Below are positions 8,766 to 18,178 of a DNA stretch of 49,795 bases, piece after piece. A model generated the notes under the pieces. The model did not search any database and was not told where the DNA came from. It saw only the letters and a program-made list of their open reading frames with translations. A program made the translations under genes and the position numbers. The DNA is from an uncultured Butyrivibrio sp. (GTDB lineage: Bacteria; Bacillota; Clostridia; Lachnospirales; Lachnospiraceae): NCBI GenBank assembly GCA_947168335.1, contig CAMVLM010000008.1, positions 1 to 49,795 on the forward strand, written 5' to 3'. Position 1 is the stretch's first letter. Each line of letters opens with the position of its first letter.

Positions 8766-10364
8766 ATGAAGAAAAAAGTTATTTCTACACTCATGGCTAC
8801 AGCAATGACAATGTCACTGCTCGCTGGATGCAGCTCATCCGGCACAACAGAACCGGCTGCTGATACAGCTGATTCTACAGCAACAGAAGCATCTACAGAA
8901 GCATCTACTGAGGCAGCTGCAGATACAGCTGAATCTACTGAAGCAACAACAGAGGATGCTGGTGATACAGCAGCTAGCGGAGATGTTACTGAGATCAACG
9001 TTTACAGATGCACATTTAACCTTGCAAACCCTGATTCTGAGCAGGTTGCTAAGGTACAGGATGCAATCAATGCTTACATCGCTGACAAGATCAATGTAAA
9101 GATCAACCTTACAGATGTTGGATCTGGTGAGTATACAGACAAGGCTAACCTTGCTCTTGCAAACAACGAGATCAACCTGCTTTGGACAGCTTCATGGGAA
9201 GGCACAATCGGTACTAACGACCTTGTACCTGCTAACGCTGTATATGATCTTACAGATATTATTGCTGGAACAGACCTTTACAACTCAATGGCTGAAGGTC
9301 AGTGGGAAGCTGCTAAGTATGACGGAAAGATCTATTTCGTTCCTGTTTACAAGGACAACGTAGAAGGTTATGACTTCATGTTCCGTCAGGATCTTATTGA
9401 TCAGCACAACTGGGATATCACAAGCGTAAAGACTCTTAAGGATCTTGAGCCCATGCTTGAGGATGCTAAGGCTGATGGTCTTAAATATCCTTTCCTTACA
9501 CAGAAGACAGCTATGTTCTACAGATGGTATCTTGATAAGTTTGATTTCTTCACAGCTGATTCAGCTACAAACTTTGTAGCTGTTGACAGAGCTACTGATG
9601 AAGTTGTTGATACTATCCTTACACCTGAGTACCTTGAGTTCTGCACACTTATGGGTGAGTGGGCTGACAAGGGTTACATCTCAGAAGATGATTACACAAA
9701 GGTAACAACAGATACAACAACACAGACACAGGATTGGGCTATTTCATGGTGGACAGATATTCCGGTTAACGATGAGGCAGATTCTCGTTATGGTCAGGAT
9801 GTTACAATGCAGCCTGCAACTCAGAGATGGGCTCACTCAACATCAGCTCTTGGTTCTTGCTACTGTGTAACAGCTAACTCAACAGCTGAGCAGGCTAAGG
9901 CTTGTGTAGATTTCCTTGGACTTCTTTACACAGATTCTAAGCTTGCTGATATGTACACATTCGGTATCGAGGGTGAGGACTTCACATACGATGCTAATGG
10001 TCAGGTTACTCAGACATCTGAGAAGTACAACCACTCAATGTGGGAGTCTGCAAACGCTACAATCGTAACTCCTCTTGACAACGAGCCTGCAAACAAGGCT
10101 GAGCTCTATGATGCATTCAACGGTGGTGCAAACACATCTAGCGCAGCTGGATTCCGTTTCGACAAGTCTCCTGTAGAGGATAAGTATGCAGCATGTGCTA
10201 ACGTATCCGGTGAGTATGGATTCAACCTTGAGAATGGTGGAATTCCTGCATCTGATGTAGCTTCTACAATCGAAGCATATCAGGCAGCTCTTGACGAAGC
10301 TGGTTACCAGGACGTTCTTGCTGAGTTCCAGAAGCAGTACGACGAGTGGAAGGCATCTAAGTAA
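8766..10364 (+). CDS. Extracellular solute-binding lipoprotein of the CUT1 importer
   Basis: The precursor of 532 residues has a lipoprotein signal peptide ending in LLAGC (Cys21 or so), then a Thr/Ala/Glu/Ser-rich linker of about 50 residues that can span the cell wall, then a family-1-type solute-binding fold. AAAGGGGGG lies just before the ATG. Codon choice is very uniform, as in highly expressed genes. It is the third transport gene after two permeases and a LacI regulator, and is followed by a strong terminator. The resemblance is to LplA-like binding proteins. The ligand is probably a gluco-oligosaccharide, inferred from the divergent GH94 gene. Confidence 0.9.
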   Translation: MKKKVISTLMATAMTMSLLAGCSSSGTTEPAADTADSTATEASTEASTEAAADTAESTEATTEDAGDTAASGDVTEINVYRCTFNLANPDSEQVAKVQDAINAYIADKINVKINLTDVGSGEYTDKANLALANNEINLLWTASWEGTIGTNDLVPANAVYDLTDIIAGTDLYNSMAEGQWEAAKYDGKIYFVPVYKDNVEGYDFMFRQDLIDQHNWDITSVKTLKDLEPMLEDAKADGLKYPFLTQKTAMFYRWYLDKFDFFTADSATNFVAVDRATDEVVDTILTPEYLEFCTLMGEWADKGYISEDDYTKVTTDTTTQTQDWAISWWTDIPVNDEADSRYGQDVTMQPATQRWAHSTSALGSCYCVTANSTAEQAKACVDFLGLLYTDSKLADMYTFGIEGEDFTYDANGQVTQTSEKYNHSMWESANATIVTPLDNEPANKAELYDAFNGGANTSSAAGFRFDKSPVEDKYAACANVSGEYGFNLENGGIPASDVASTIEAYQAALDEAGYQDVLAEFQKQYDEWKASK

Positions 10365-10396
10365 TTAGATTTTCCCAATTAAATAATTATAATAAA

Positions 10397-10430
10397 GATT
10401 CCCGGTGGTTTTTCCACCGGGAATCTTTTT
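10397..10430 (+). terminator. Strong rho-independent terminator
   Basis: A 12-bp perfect stem (10397-10408 with 10414-10425), extended by A/T pairs, has a TTTTT loop and is followed by a T-run. It closes the lacI-importer operon. Confidence 0.93.
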
Positions 10431-10459
10431 GTCGAAAAAGAGACTCATTTCATTATAAA

Positions 10460-10488
10460 TTTACAAATATTTTCTGAAAAAATTATAC
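10460..10488 (+). promoter_or_regulatory. Possible promoter of the four-gene nucleotide/sensor cluster
   Basis: TTTACA (10460-10465) and TTATAC (10483-10488) are 17 bp apart, in the only gap before the cluster that begins at 10562. The -10 match is modest. Confidence 0.35.
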
Positions 10489-10561
10489 CTATGTACTATT
10501 ATTTATATAGGGTTACAGTGAGCATAGTATGCGCTTAAATACGTATCAGGAGGGTATCGGG

Positions 10562-12040
10562 ATGCTTAAGGATTTTATTAAATCAGATTTGCCGGAAGAA
10601 ACTGAAATCTCAGAAAAGCTTAAGGAAGAAAGAGCCAGATTATCTGCCTTTCAGATGAAGATTAAGGAGGCATCTTTACCTGTAATGGTGCTGTTTGAGG
10701 GGTGGAATGCATCCGGAAAAGGCGCAATTATCGGAAAGGTTATAAGAAACATCGACCCCAGATTCTTCAAAGTGGCAACAATGGACAGAGAGCCGAGTGA
10801 AGAGGAAAAACGCTATCCGTTCCTTTACAGATACATGAAGGAAATACCGGAGGCAGGAAAATTCAGATTTTTCGACACATGCTGGATGGAAGAAGTGGTG
10901 GATGGCGTTCTCAACGAGGAATTGACTGAGGAAGTCTATGAAAAGAGAGTCCATTCCATCAATGTTATTGAAAGACAGCTTTGTGATAATGGCTATCTTA
11001 TCGTGAAGTTTTTCTTCAATATCTCGAAAAAGGAACAGAAAAAGCGTCACGATGCACTTGCTGCCAGCAAAAATACAAGCTGGAGAGTAAAGAAGGATGA
11101 CCTTTTACAGAATAAGCATTATGAGAGGTGTCAGGATGTCTTTGACAGGTATCTGGTGGATACAAACCAGTCCAGGGCACCCTGGTATATTATTGATGCT
11201 TCGGACAAGAAATGGGCTGAATTGCAGGTGCTGCAGTACCTTAATCAGGGAATTGATACCGCGCTTAAAAACCATGCAATGAATGTGCCTATTCTTCAGA
11301 ATACATTCCCTTTAACGAAAATCGGAAAATTATCTGAAATATCGCTTGCAGATAAGGTTATGACAGATGAAGAGTACGATACTATGCTTAAGTCTCTCCA
11401 AAAGGAGCTGAAGGATCTGAATAACCGCATTTACCGGAAGAAGATTCCTGTAATTATTGCTTATGAGGGATGGGATGCAGCCGGAAAGGGCGGAAATATC
11501 AAGAGGATTACTGCAGCTCTTGATCCCAGGGATTATGTTGTTGAACCTATAGCAAGTCCTGAGCCTCATGAAAAAGCAAGGCATTATCTATGGAGATTCT
11601 GGACAAGACTTCCCAAAACAGGTCATATCACTATTTTTGACAGAACCTGGTACGGAAGAGTAATGGTTGAGAGATTAGAGGGCTTCTGTTCAGAAAATGA
11701 CTGGCAGAGAGCTTATAATGAGATAAATGAGTTTGAAAAGGAGCTTAGTGACTGGGGTGCTGTAATCATTAAGTTCTGGGTTCAGATAGACAATGAAACT
11801 CAGCTTAAGAGATTCACTGACAGACAGAACACACCTGAAAAGCAGTGGAAAATTACTGATGAAGACTGGAGAAACAGAGAAAAGTGGGATCAGTATGAGA
11901 CTGCAATTGATGAAATGATAGCGAAGACCAGCACAGAATTTGCGCCTTGGCACGTGCTTGAATCTGTTGATAAGAAATATGCAAGAATTAAAGCACTCAA
12001 GATTGTTATAAGGGAATTAAAAAAGGCATTGGATAGATAA
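10562..12040 (+). CDS. pap: Polyphosphate:AMP phosphotransferase (two-domain PPK2 class)
   Basis: The cytoplasmic protein of 492 residues is a tandem of two PPK2-type P-loop kinase domains, the layout of enzymes that phosphorylate AMP to ADP using polyphosphate. Domain 1 has the Walker A-like EGWNASGKGAIIG but a divergent lid region (FDTCWMEEVV). Domain 2 has EGWDAAGKGGNIK and the intact FDRTWYGRVMVER block, so domain 2 looks like the main catalytic one. The start at 10562 was chosen because AGGAGG lies at 10548-10553; the ATG at 10529 has no good site, and 492 residues fits the family. It is the first gene of a four-gene run with a permease-kinase fusion, MgtC and an adenosine-deaminase-fold protein. 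Confidence 0.9.
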   Translation: MLKDFIKSDLPEETEISEKLKEERARLSAFQMKIKEASLPVMVLFEGWNASGKGAIIGKVIRNIDPRFFKVATMDREPSEEEKRYPFLYRYMKEIPEAGKFRFFDTCWMEEVVDGVLNEELTEEVYEKRVHSINVIERQLCDNGYLIVKFFFNISKKEQKKRHDALAASKNTSWRVKKDDLLQNKHYERCQDVFDRYLVDTNQSRAPWYIIDASDKKWAELQVLQYLNQGIDTALKNHAMNVPILQNTFPLTKIGKLSEISLADKVMTDEEYDTMLKSLQKELKDLNNRIYRKKIPVIIAYEGWDAAGKGGNIKRITAALDPRDYVVEPIASPEPHEKARHYLWRFWTRLPKTGHITIFDRTWYGRVMVERLEGFCSENDWQRAYNEINEFEKELSDWGAVIIKFWVQIDNETQLKRFTDRQNTPEKQWKITDEDWRNREKWDQYETAIDEMIAKTSTEFAPWHVLESVDKKYARIKALKIVIRELKKALDR

Positions 12041-12063
12041 ATATCTCTTATGAGGGGTTCATA

Positions 12064-14991
12064 ATGGGAAACATTCACGAAAATCATGCTAAAGGTCTGA
12101 CCAAATACTTATCTCCACTGGGTGTATGGGCGCTTTCGTTCGGCTGTAGTGTCGGATGGGGTGCATTTGTCATGCCCGGAACCACATTTTTGCCTGTGGC
12201 AGGTCCTGTGGGAACAATTATCGGTATTATTATCGGTTCAGTGATCATGCTTATCATAGGCATGAATTATGGGTATCTCATGCAGTATTATCCAGATGCG
12301 GGAGGTACATTTATATATACCTGTAGGGAATTTGGTTATGATCATGGCTTTTTAAGTGCATGGTTCCTTATTCTGACTTATGTTGCCATTGCATGGGCTA
12401 ATATGACGGCTCTTGCACTTATCTTTAGAAATTCCGGGATGACCTTTTTTCAGGTGGGATTTCATTATAATCTTGCCGGATTCGAAATTTATTTTGGGGA
12501 AATACTGTTTGAAATTCTTGTATTTGGCATCTGTGCATTGGTTTGCGCATATGGAAAGTATTTAGCGGAGCATCTGCAGATACTGTTTGCTTTGATACTT
12601 TTTGTGGGTATCCTGCTCTTATTTATTATTTCTATATGGAAAAACCCGGGTACAGCATCTGTTAAGCCATATTTTTCTCCGGATAAAGGCTGCTTTTCGC
12701 AGGTTATAAATATCATAGTTCTGGCCCCCTGGGCATTCATAGGGTTTGAGTCGGTTTCTCATTCAGTTGAAGGCTTTAAGTTTAAGATAGAGAAATTTAA
12801 GGGCCTTTTGGTGTTTTCGGTTTGCACTATATCCATTGCATATATGCTTTTAACATACCTTGCTGCAACCATCAGACCAGATGAATACAGCAATTGGGCA
12901 GAGTATATTGCTGATCTTAATAATGTTTCAGGTTTGAAATCCCTGCCTGTTTTTTACGGGATATGGAAAAGCATGGGAAATGTAGGCATTTCACTTCTTG
13001 CAGTGGTTATCGGAGCCGGTATAATAACAGGAATAGTCGGAAATCTGATTGCCGCCAGCAGACTTATGGTATCCATGTCCAAAGAAAAAATATTGCCAAA
13101 ATGGTTTTCAGAGCTTACAGACAGCGGGCTGCCTAAGAACGCAATATTGTTTTTGTTTGCAATATCGGTTGTTATTCCTTTCTTTGGACGCACAGCTATA
13201 GGTTGGATAGTTGATGTTACCACTGCGGGAGCGACGATTGTATATGGCTTTACTTCCGCAGCGGCATATAAGAGGGCAAAGCACGAAGAAAATACTGTTG
13301 CATTAGTTTTTGGCGCAATTGGTCTTCTTGCGGCGGTTTTCTTTGGATTATTCCTTACAGTTCCAAATTTGTGGCTGTTATCAGCAATGGCTACGGAGAG
13401 CTATCTGATTCTTGCTATCTGGAGCATCCTTGGATTTGTATTTTTCAGATGGGTATTCTCCAAAGATGAAGAGCAAAAACTTGGAAAATCTACAGTAGTC
13501 TGGATTGTTATGATTCTGGTTATTTTCTTTTCATCTTTGATGTGGACCAGGCAGTCAACACATTCTAATGTAGAATCATTGTTGACCGATATTACTGAGT
13601 ATTATGGTCAGGAAATGAAGGAACGCGGTATAGGAGATGAGGAGCGCGACCTTAACGAGGAGAGAGAAGTACTGCAGGCAAATGTTGATGAGGTTAGCAG
13701 TATTCTTCTAAGTAACAGTATCATACAGATGACGCTCATTTTAGCTGCTATTGCGATATTCTTTAATGTTTATACACATTTACAGAAACGCGAGAAAAAG
13801 ATAATCGCAGAGAAGCTTAAGGCTGAAGAAACCAGTAAGGCGAAGAGTACATTCCTGTCGAATATGTCACATGACATCAGAACGCCTATGAATGCCATCA
13901 TAGGATATATAAATCTGTCAAAAAAGGATGATATAACGCTTCCTGAAATGAGGGAATTCATGGGGAAGATAGAGGACTCAAGTAAGCATCTGCTTGAGCT
14001 TATAAATGATATCCTTGAAATGAGCAGAATAGAAAATGGCAAGATTGAGCTGGCTAAAGAAGATACGGATATCGTTCATTGCATGAATTCTGTCAGGGAT
14101 ATGTTTGCAACTCTGATGAAGGAAAAGAAAATAGCCTTTTCCGTTGATAGTAATAATGTTAAGGACAGAGTTGTTTTAATGGATAAGAGTCATTACAATC
14201 GAGTGTTATTAAATCTTATAAGCAATGCATACAAGTTTACACCTGAGGGAGGTCAGGTAAAGGTAACTCTTAAACAGGTTGGGGAAGCTCATCAGGGAGA
14301 TGCGGATTATGTTATCCATGTAAAAGACAGTGGAATCGGTATGTCCAAAGAATTTGCTGATAAAGTATTTGAAGCCTTTGAAAGAGAGCGCACAAGTACT
14401 GTCAGTGGAATTCAGGGAACCGGCCTTGGAATGGCAATAACAAAGAATATAATTGATCTTATGGGCGGTGACATAAAGGTAATCACGGCACCCGGAAAGG
14501 GAACAGAATTTGTTATAAGCCTGACCATGGAGCTTGGTGATCCGAATAAGGTATTCAAGGAAGCTTATAATGGTGATGGTAAAGAGAGTGTAATAGATTT
14601 TAAGACAAAGAGAATCCTTTTGACGGAAGACATTGATGTAAACAGGGAAATTGCGTCAAGGCTGCTTAAACGTCAGGGATTTATGGTTGAAACCGCTGTA
14701 AACGGTCAGGAGGCTGTAGATAAAGTAAGTGATGCTGAGCCGGGGTATTATGATCTGGTCCTTATGGACATTCAGATGCCCGTTATGAATGGTTATGATG
14801 CTACTAAGGCTATCAGACAGCTGGATGATGAAAAGCGCGCTAAAACGCCAATAATCGCCATGACAGCCAACGCTTTTTCTGATGATGTGCAACACGCACA
14901 TGATGTGGGCATGAATGCCCATATAGCTAAACCTATCGATCCCAAGGGCATGATAGAAACTATTACTGAAGTACTTTTATGGGGTGATTGA
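12064..14991 (+). CDS. Amino-acid permease fused to a hybrid histidine kinase
   Basis: The 975-residue protein joins a complete APC-family transporter to a signalling module. Residues 1 to about 460 are a polytopic permease with the APC TM1 block WGAFVMPGT. Further hydrophobic segments near residues 479-495 and 556-575 flank a roughly 60-residue, probably external, charged helical region. Then come a coiled-coil linker, a dimerisation/phosphoacceptor helix (SHDIRTPMN, His603), a HATPase domain with N-box (NLISNAYKF), DSGIGM and GTGLGMA motifs, and a receiver domain with Asp902 (LMDIQMPVMNG), an acidic pair at 855-856 and the KP motif. GAGGGG precedes the ATG by 6 nt. There is no DNA-binding output and no separate response regulator next door. 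By analogy with SLC5-kinase fusions such as CbrA, it may couple solute sensing or transport to phosphorelay. Confidence 0.9.
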   Translation: MGNIHENHAKGLTKYLSPLGVWALSFGCSVGWGAFVMPGTTFLPVAGPVGTIIGIIIGSVIMLIIGMNYGYLMQYYPDAGGTFIYTCREFGYDHGFLSAWFLILTYVAIAWANMTALALIFRNSGMTFFQVGFHYNLAGFEIYFGEILFEILVFGICALVCAYGKYLAEHLQILFALILFVGILLLFIISIWKNPGTASVKPYFSPDKGCFSQVINIIVLAPWAFIGFESVSHSVEGFKFKIEKFKGLLVFSVCTISIAYMLLTYLAATIRPDEYSNWAEYIADLNNVSGLKSLPVFYGIWKSMGNVGISLLAVVIGAGIITGIVGNLIAASRLMVSMSKEKILPKWFSELTDSGLPKNAILFLFAISVVIPFFGRTAIGWIVDVTTAGATIVYGFTSAAAYKRAKHEENTVALVFGAIGLLAAVFFGLFLTVPNLWLLSAMATESYLILAIWSILGFVFFRWVFSKDEEQKLGKSTVVWIVMILVIFFSSLMWTRQSTHSNVESLLTDITEYYGQEMKERGIGDEERDLNEEREVLQANVDEVSSILLSNSIIQMTLILAAIAIFFNVYTHLQKREKKIIAEKLKAEETSKAKSTFLSNMSHDIRTPMNAIIGYINLSKKDDITLPEMREFMGKIEDSSKHLLELINDILEMSRIENGKIELAKEDTDIVHCMNSVRDMFATLMKEKKIAFSVDSNNVKDRVVLMDKSHYNRVLLNLISNAYKFTPEGGQVKVTLKQVGEAHQGDADYVIHVKDSGIGMSKEFADKVFEAFERERTSTVSGIQGTGLGMAITKNIIDLMGGDIKVITAPGKGTEFVISLTMELGDPNKVFKEAYNGDGKESVIDFKTKRILLTEDIDVNREIASRLLKRQGFMVETAVNGQEAVDKVSDAEPGYYDLVLMDIQMPVMNGYDATKAIRQLDDEKRAKTPIIAMTANAFSDDVQHAHDVGMNAHIAKPIDPKGMIETITEVLLWGD

Positions 14992-15680
14992 TGAATATTT
15001 TTAGTTTTTTGAGTGGTTCAAACGATGTTGCGGTAGCAATACGACTTTTACTGGCATTTGTTTTCGGGAGTCTGATCGGACTTGAAAGGATTTATACAAA
15101 ACACAGTGCCGGTATTAAGACGTTTGCGCTTGTAAGTCTCGGATCTGCGGTTGCTACTGCACTTAATATCTACCTTTCGCAGATTTATGCAGGTAATGTT
15201 GATGTAGGACGTATACCGGCGGGAGTTGTAAGTGGAATAGGCTTTTTAGGAGCCGGTACTATACTGGTTACGGGACGAAAACAAATTAAGGGACTGACTA
15301 CAGCGGCATCCCTCTGGGTAACTTCCTGTATGGGAATGGCGCTTGGCGGCGGTGCCCTGACAGTAGGCATAGTATGTTTTGCTCTTATTATCATATCTAA
15401 TGTTGTTCTTATGCGCGTCAGTGTGGCGGTTGAAGAACACAGCAAGTACATGAGTATATACGTAGAGGTTGAAAAGGACGGCGGAGTCGGAAGGCTGAAC
15501 AGATGCATAAGCGGAGCTGGTTTCAGGATAAGCAGCATCACAAAGAGCAAGGAAAAGACTCTTCAGTCTTCTGATATTGCAGTAATTCTGGATGTTGATC
15601 TTGATAAAAATCTTCCGCATCGGGATGTCATTGATTTTTTGAGTGAACAGGATTTTGTTAATTACGTGGAAGAAATCTAA
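14991..15680 (+). CDS. MgtC/SapB-family membrane protein
   Basis: The 229-residue protein has the MgtC hallmark of a hydrophobic N-terminal half with GSLIGLER near residue 25, the RIPAGVVSGIGFLGAG block, and GLTTAASLWV, followed by a soluble ACT-like tail of about 85 residues. MgtC proteins are linked to growth at low Mg2+ and modulation of membrane energetics rather than to simple transport. Its ATG shares one base with the TGA of the permease-kinase fusion, so the two are translationally coupled. The ADA-like gene follows 18 nt later. Confidence 0.88.
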   Translation: MNIFSFLSGSNDVAVAIRLLLAFVFGSLIGLERIYTKHSAGIKTFALVSLGSAVATALNIYLSQIYAGNVDVGRIPAGVVSGIGFLGAGTILVTGRKQIKGLTTAASLWVTSCMGMALGGGALTVGIVCFALIIISNVVLMRVSVAVEEHSKYMSIYVEVEKDGGVGRLNRCISGAGFRISSITKSKEKTLQSSDIAVILDVDLDKNLPHRDVIDFLSEQDFVNYVEEI

Positions 15681-15698
15681 GTTGATAAAGGAAGGCAT

Positions 15699-18173
15699 AT
15701 GACTTATTTTACGAGTTTTTTTCTTGATACGGAAAAGGATATAATCGTTAGTCTCTATAAAGATATGGACAGTCTTCACTATGTTCTGGAGACGCCCAAT
15801 CACCACACCGGCAATTTAATAAGGAATCTTGCAAGGATATGTAATCTGCCCTTATCCCAGAATGATGAGGGCAGGCTTATTATTCGAGGGGAAGTTCCGT
15901 GTTATGTGGATGCCTCAAATAACGACTTATATGTGTTTAAGCTGGGAGATATCGAGATTGCCATAATTTACCCGGATTCAAGGGTGGAGATGAGGGCTGC
16001 GATACCTGCTATCGCCAAGACGCTCATGAGTCAGACCAAGGATTATCAGCTGGATCTTAATAAAACAATATTCAGGACTTTCATCAAAAAGGATCTGAAA
16101 TTCCATGCGGATCTGCACACACATATGAACGGGAATCTGCCGGGAGATGTGCTTATTGCTCTTGGAATTTTTCATCAGATACGATATCCGCTTTATTATG
16201 TTAAAAAACTGGAGCTTGAGCTTACTGACGAGCAGTGGGAAAAGATTAATGCTCAGCGCGAAAAGGTTGCGAGACAGTTTGTGTCTTCAGAGCTTAAGGG
16301 AAAATATCTTGATAGACGAATTAACGATAATACATTTATCAATTTTGCGGACTTGATTCTCAATAATCTTGATAATGCGGAAATGAATATCGTTAAAATA
16401 CGCGGATCGCTGGCGGTAATAAAGGATGGACAGGCTGTTTTTACTAATCTTGAAAAGGTCTATCTGTATCGCTATGTTTTTGCCAAGGGAGTTGAGAGCG
16501 AAGATAAAATTGAACTTAGTGGTGTGAATCAGATTCCCGATGAGGATGTTAAAGCCACCCTTAAGCAGATGTTAAGGGACAAGGAGACTCCGGAATACTG
16601 TAACAATACCATTTTTCAGGACAAGCTTCTTTGGATTGCCCGCAATTACGAAAAACAGGGTGTTCGTTACGCTGAAATCAGTGATACCACCCTCGTTAAA
16701 AAGTATGAGTCTATAGAAATGCTGCGTCAGGTGCATGAGGTAATGCCTAAGATTTATCAGGAAACAGGTGTTATGATTCGCTTTTTGGCAGCAATACGAA
16801 GGATTCCGCTCACTATTGTCAAGGATGCTGTGACTCCGTCAGATTATCTTGAGCAGAATCTGGAGGTTTTAAGAGCAACCTATCTTGATCCCTACGTTGC
16901 CGGATGTGACTTTGTAGGCGAAGAAATAAACGACATTATTACCCTCAAGCCTGTATTTAAAGAGCTGGTGAAATTCGCCGCAATTGATCCTTCTTTTGTT
17001 ATAAGGGTTCATGCGGGGGAGAACGACAGTCAGAAGGACAATATTGCCCATAGTATTGCCTGTGTAAGGGATTCCCTGCTTCCGGGACAGAAAATGCCGC
17101 AGATGAGGCTTGGACATGGATTATATACCTATAGTCCCAGATCAAAGAAGGGCCGAGAGGTCGTAAAACAGCTAAAAGAAAACAATGTGGTGCTGGAATT
17201 CCAGATTACAAGCAATGTGCGCCTGAATAATCTGAATTCATTGAAAAATCATCCTCTGAAATATTATCTTAAGCATGGGATAAGATGCGTTCAGGGAACG
17301 GATGGTGCTGCACTTTACGGGACAGGTTCCATAGATGAGCAGCTTTCCCTGGCAAAAATGCTGGATCTTACGGAAGAAGAGCTAAAACTCATGAAGGATG
17401 CGGAAACGGCGATTATCGAGAGCAATCAGGCTGCATATTCCGAGAAAAAGGCCGCATTTTATGCCATGCTTAAGGGCAGGGATATGGGAGAATTTTTGCT
17501 GGAAAAGATGAAAACGGTGAAAATCTCCAAGAGTATCGGAAGGGGAGTCAAGAAATTCGATGCTAATAAGGAGCTTAAGGATGAAATAGGCGAGCTTCCA
17601 TGGGATCGTTTTCCTGTTGTGCTTCTGGGAGGAAGCTTTAATACCGAAAGCCGGTCAACCAGGGTTACCGGGGATGGAGCAAAACAGCTGGATGCGCTTT
17701 TGGAGTACTTAAATCCTGACGAAGTGTTCTTTGTGATAGGGCATAAGCTTTCCGGCTATGAAAAGTATCTGCTTGAGTATAATGAGAAAAAATTCCGCAT
17801 ATTTGCGGTTGTACCTTCACTTATCACCAAAAAGGAAAGTGAGAAGTTGAAGGAAAGCGGTGTAAAGATAAGGGTTTCAACAGAAGCAGAGGGTATGGGA
17901 ATATACAAGAGCTTTAACTATGAAATTTTCGAGAGAAGACCCTCCATGGTGGTTGCTTTTGACGGAAACAGTGCAGGAGCAAATCTTATTCAGGAAGCCA
18001 AGAACGGGAAGGGAAAATCCGTTATTTTAATATGGAGCCATTCCAGGACGCTGCAGCAGAAGGCAAAATCGCTTCATGGATACATAAGCTATTTTGATGA
18101 AGAAAACAAGATAGTAGATCAGATTCTCAGAATGCAGAAAAAGTTTGCAGGCTTTAAGCGGGAAGAAACTTAA
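15699..18173 (+). CDS. Large adenosine-deaminase-fold protein with a C-terminal Rossmann-like domain
   Basis: The 824-residue protein carries adenosine-deaminase superfamily motifs in order: DLHTHMNGN (His140, His142), RVHAGEN (His438, Glu441), RLGHG (His473), ITSNV and GTDGAA (Asp535). These supply the usual Zn ligands and catalytic Glu. Unusual features are an N-terminal module of about 130 residues, a long insertion between the first and later motifs (about residues 150-300), and Gly536 where typical members have a second Asp. Residues about 635-810 form an additional alpha/beta module beginning VVLLGGSF, suggestive of a SLOG/Rossmann nucleotide-binding fold. AAAGGAAGG lies before the ATG. 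It ends the cluster started by the polyphosphate:AMP phosphotransferase. A purine nucleoside or nucleotide deaminase activity is likely, the substrate is open. Confidence 0.75.
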   Translation: MTYFTSFFLDTEKDIIVSLYKDMDSLHYVLETPNHHTGNLIRNLARICNLPLSQNDEGRLIIRGEVPCYVDASNNDLYVFKLGDIEIAIIYPDSRVEMRAAIPAIAKTLMSQTKDYQLDLNKTIFRTFIKKDLKFHADLHTHMNGNLPGDVLIALGIFHQIRYPLYYVKKLELELTDEQWEKINAQREKVARQFVSSELKGKYLDRRINDNTFINFADLILNNLDNAEMNIVKIRGSLAVIKDGQAVFTNLEKVYLYRYVFAKGVESEDKIELSGVNQIPDEDVKATLKQMLRDKETPEYCNNTIFQDKLLWIARNYEKQGVRYAEISDTTLVKKYESIEMLRQVHEVMPKIYQETGVMIRFLAAIRRIPLTIVKDAVTPSDYLEQNLEVLRATYLDPYVAGCDFVGEEINDIITLKPVFKELVKFAAIDPSFVIRVHAGENDSQKDNIAHSIACVRDSLLPGQKMPQMRLGHGLYTYSPRSKKGREVVKQLKENNVVLEFQITSNVRLNNLNSLKNHPLKYYLKHGIRCVQGTDGAALYGTGSIDEQLSLAKMLDLTEEELKLMKDAETAIIESNQAAYSEKKAAFYAMLKGRDMGEFLLEKMKTVKISKSIGRGVKKFDANKELKDEIGELPWDRFPVVLLGGSFNTESRSTRVTGDGAKQLDALLEYLNPDEVFFVIGHKLSGYEKYLLEYNEKKFRIFAVVPSLITKKESEKLKESGVKIRVSTEAEGMGIYKSFNYEIFERRPSMVVAFDGNSAGANLIQEAKNGKGKSVILIWSHSRTLQQKAKSLHGYISYFDEENKIVDQILRMQKKFAGFKREET

Positions 18174-18178
18174 TCTGC

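Noticed and set aside
15699-18173. RADAR-type defence system (RdrB-like deaminase)
   Set aside because: Only the deaminase resemblance exists. No RdrA-type ATPase or other defence gene is nearby, and the C-terminal domain differs, so I do not call a defence system.
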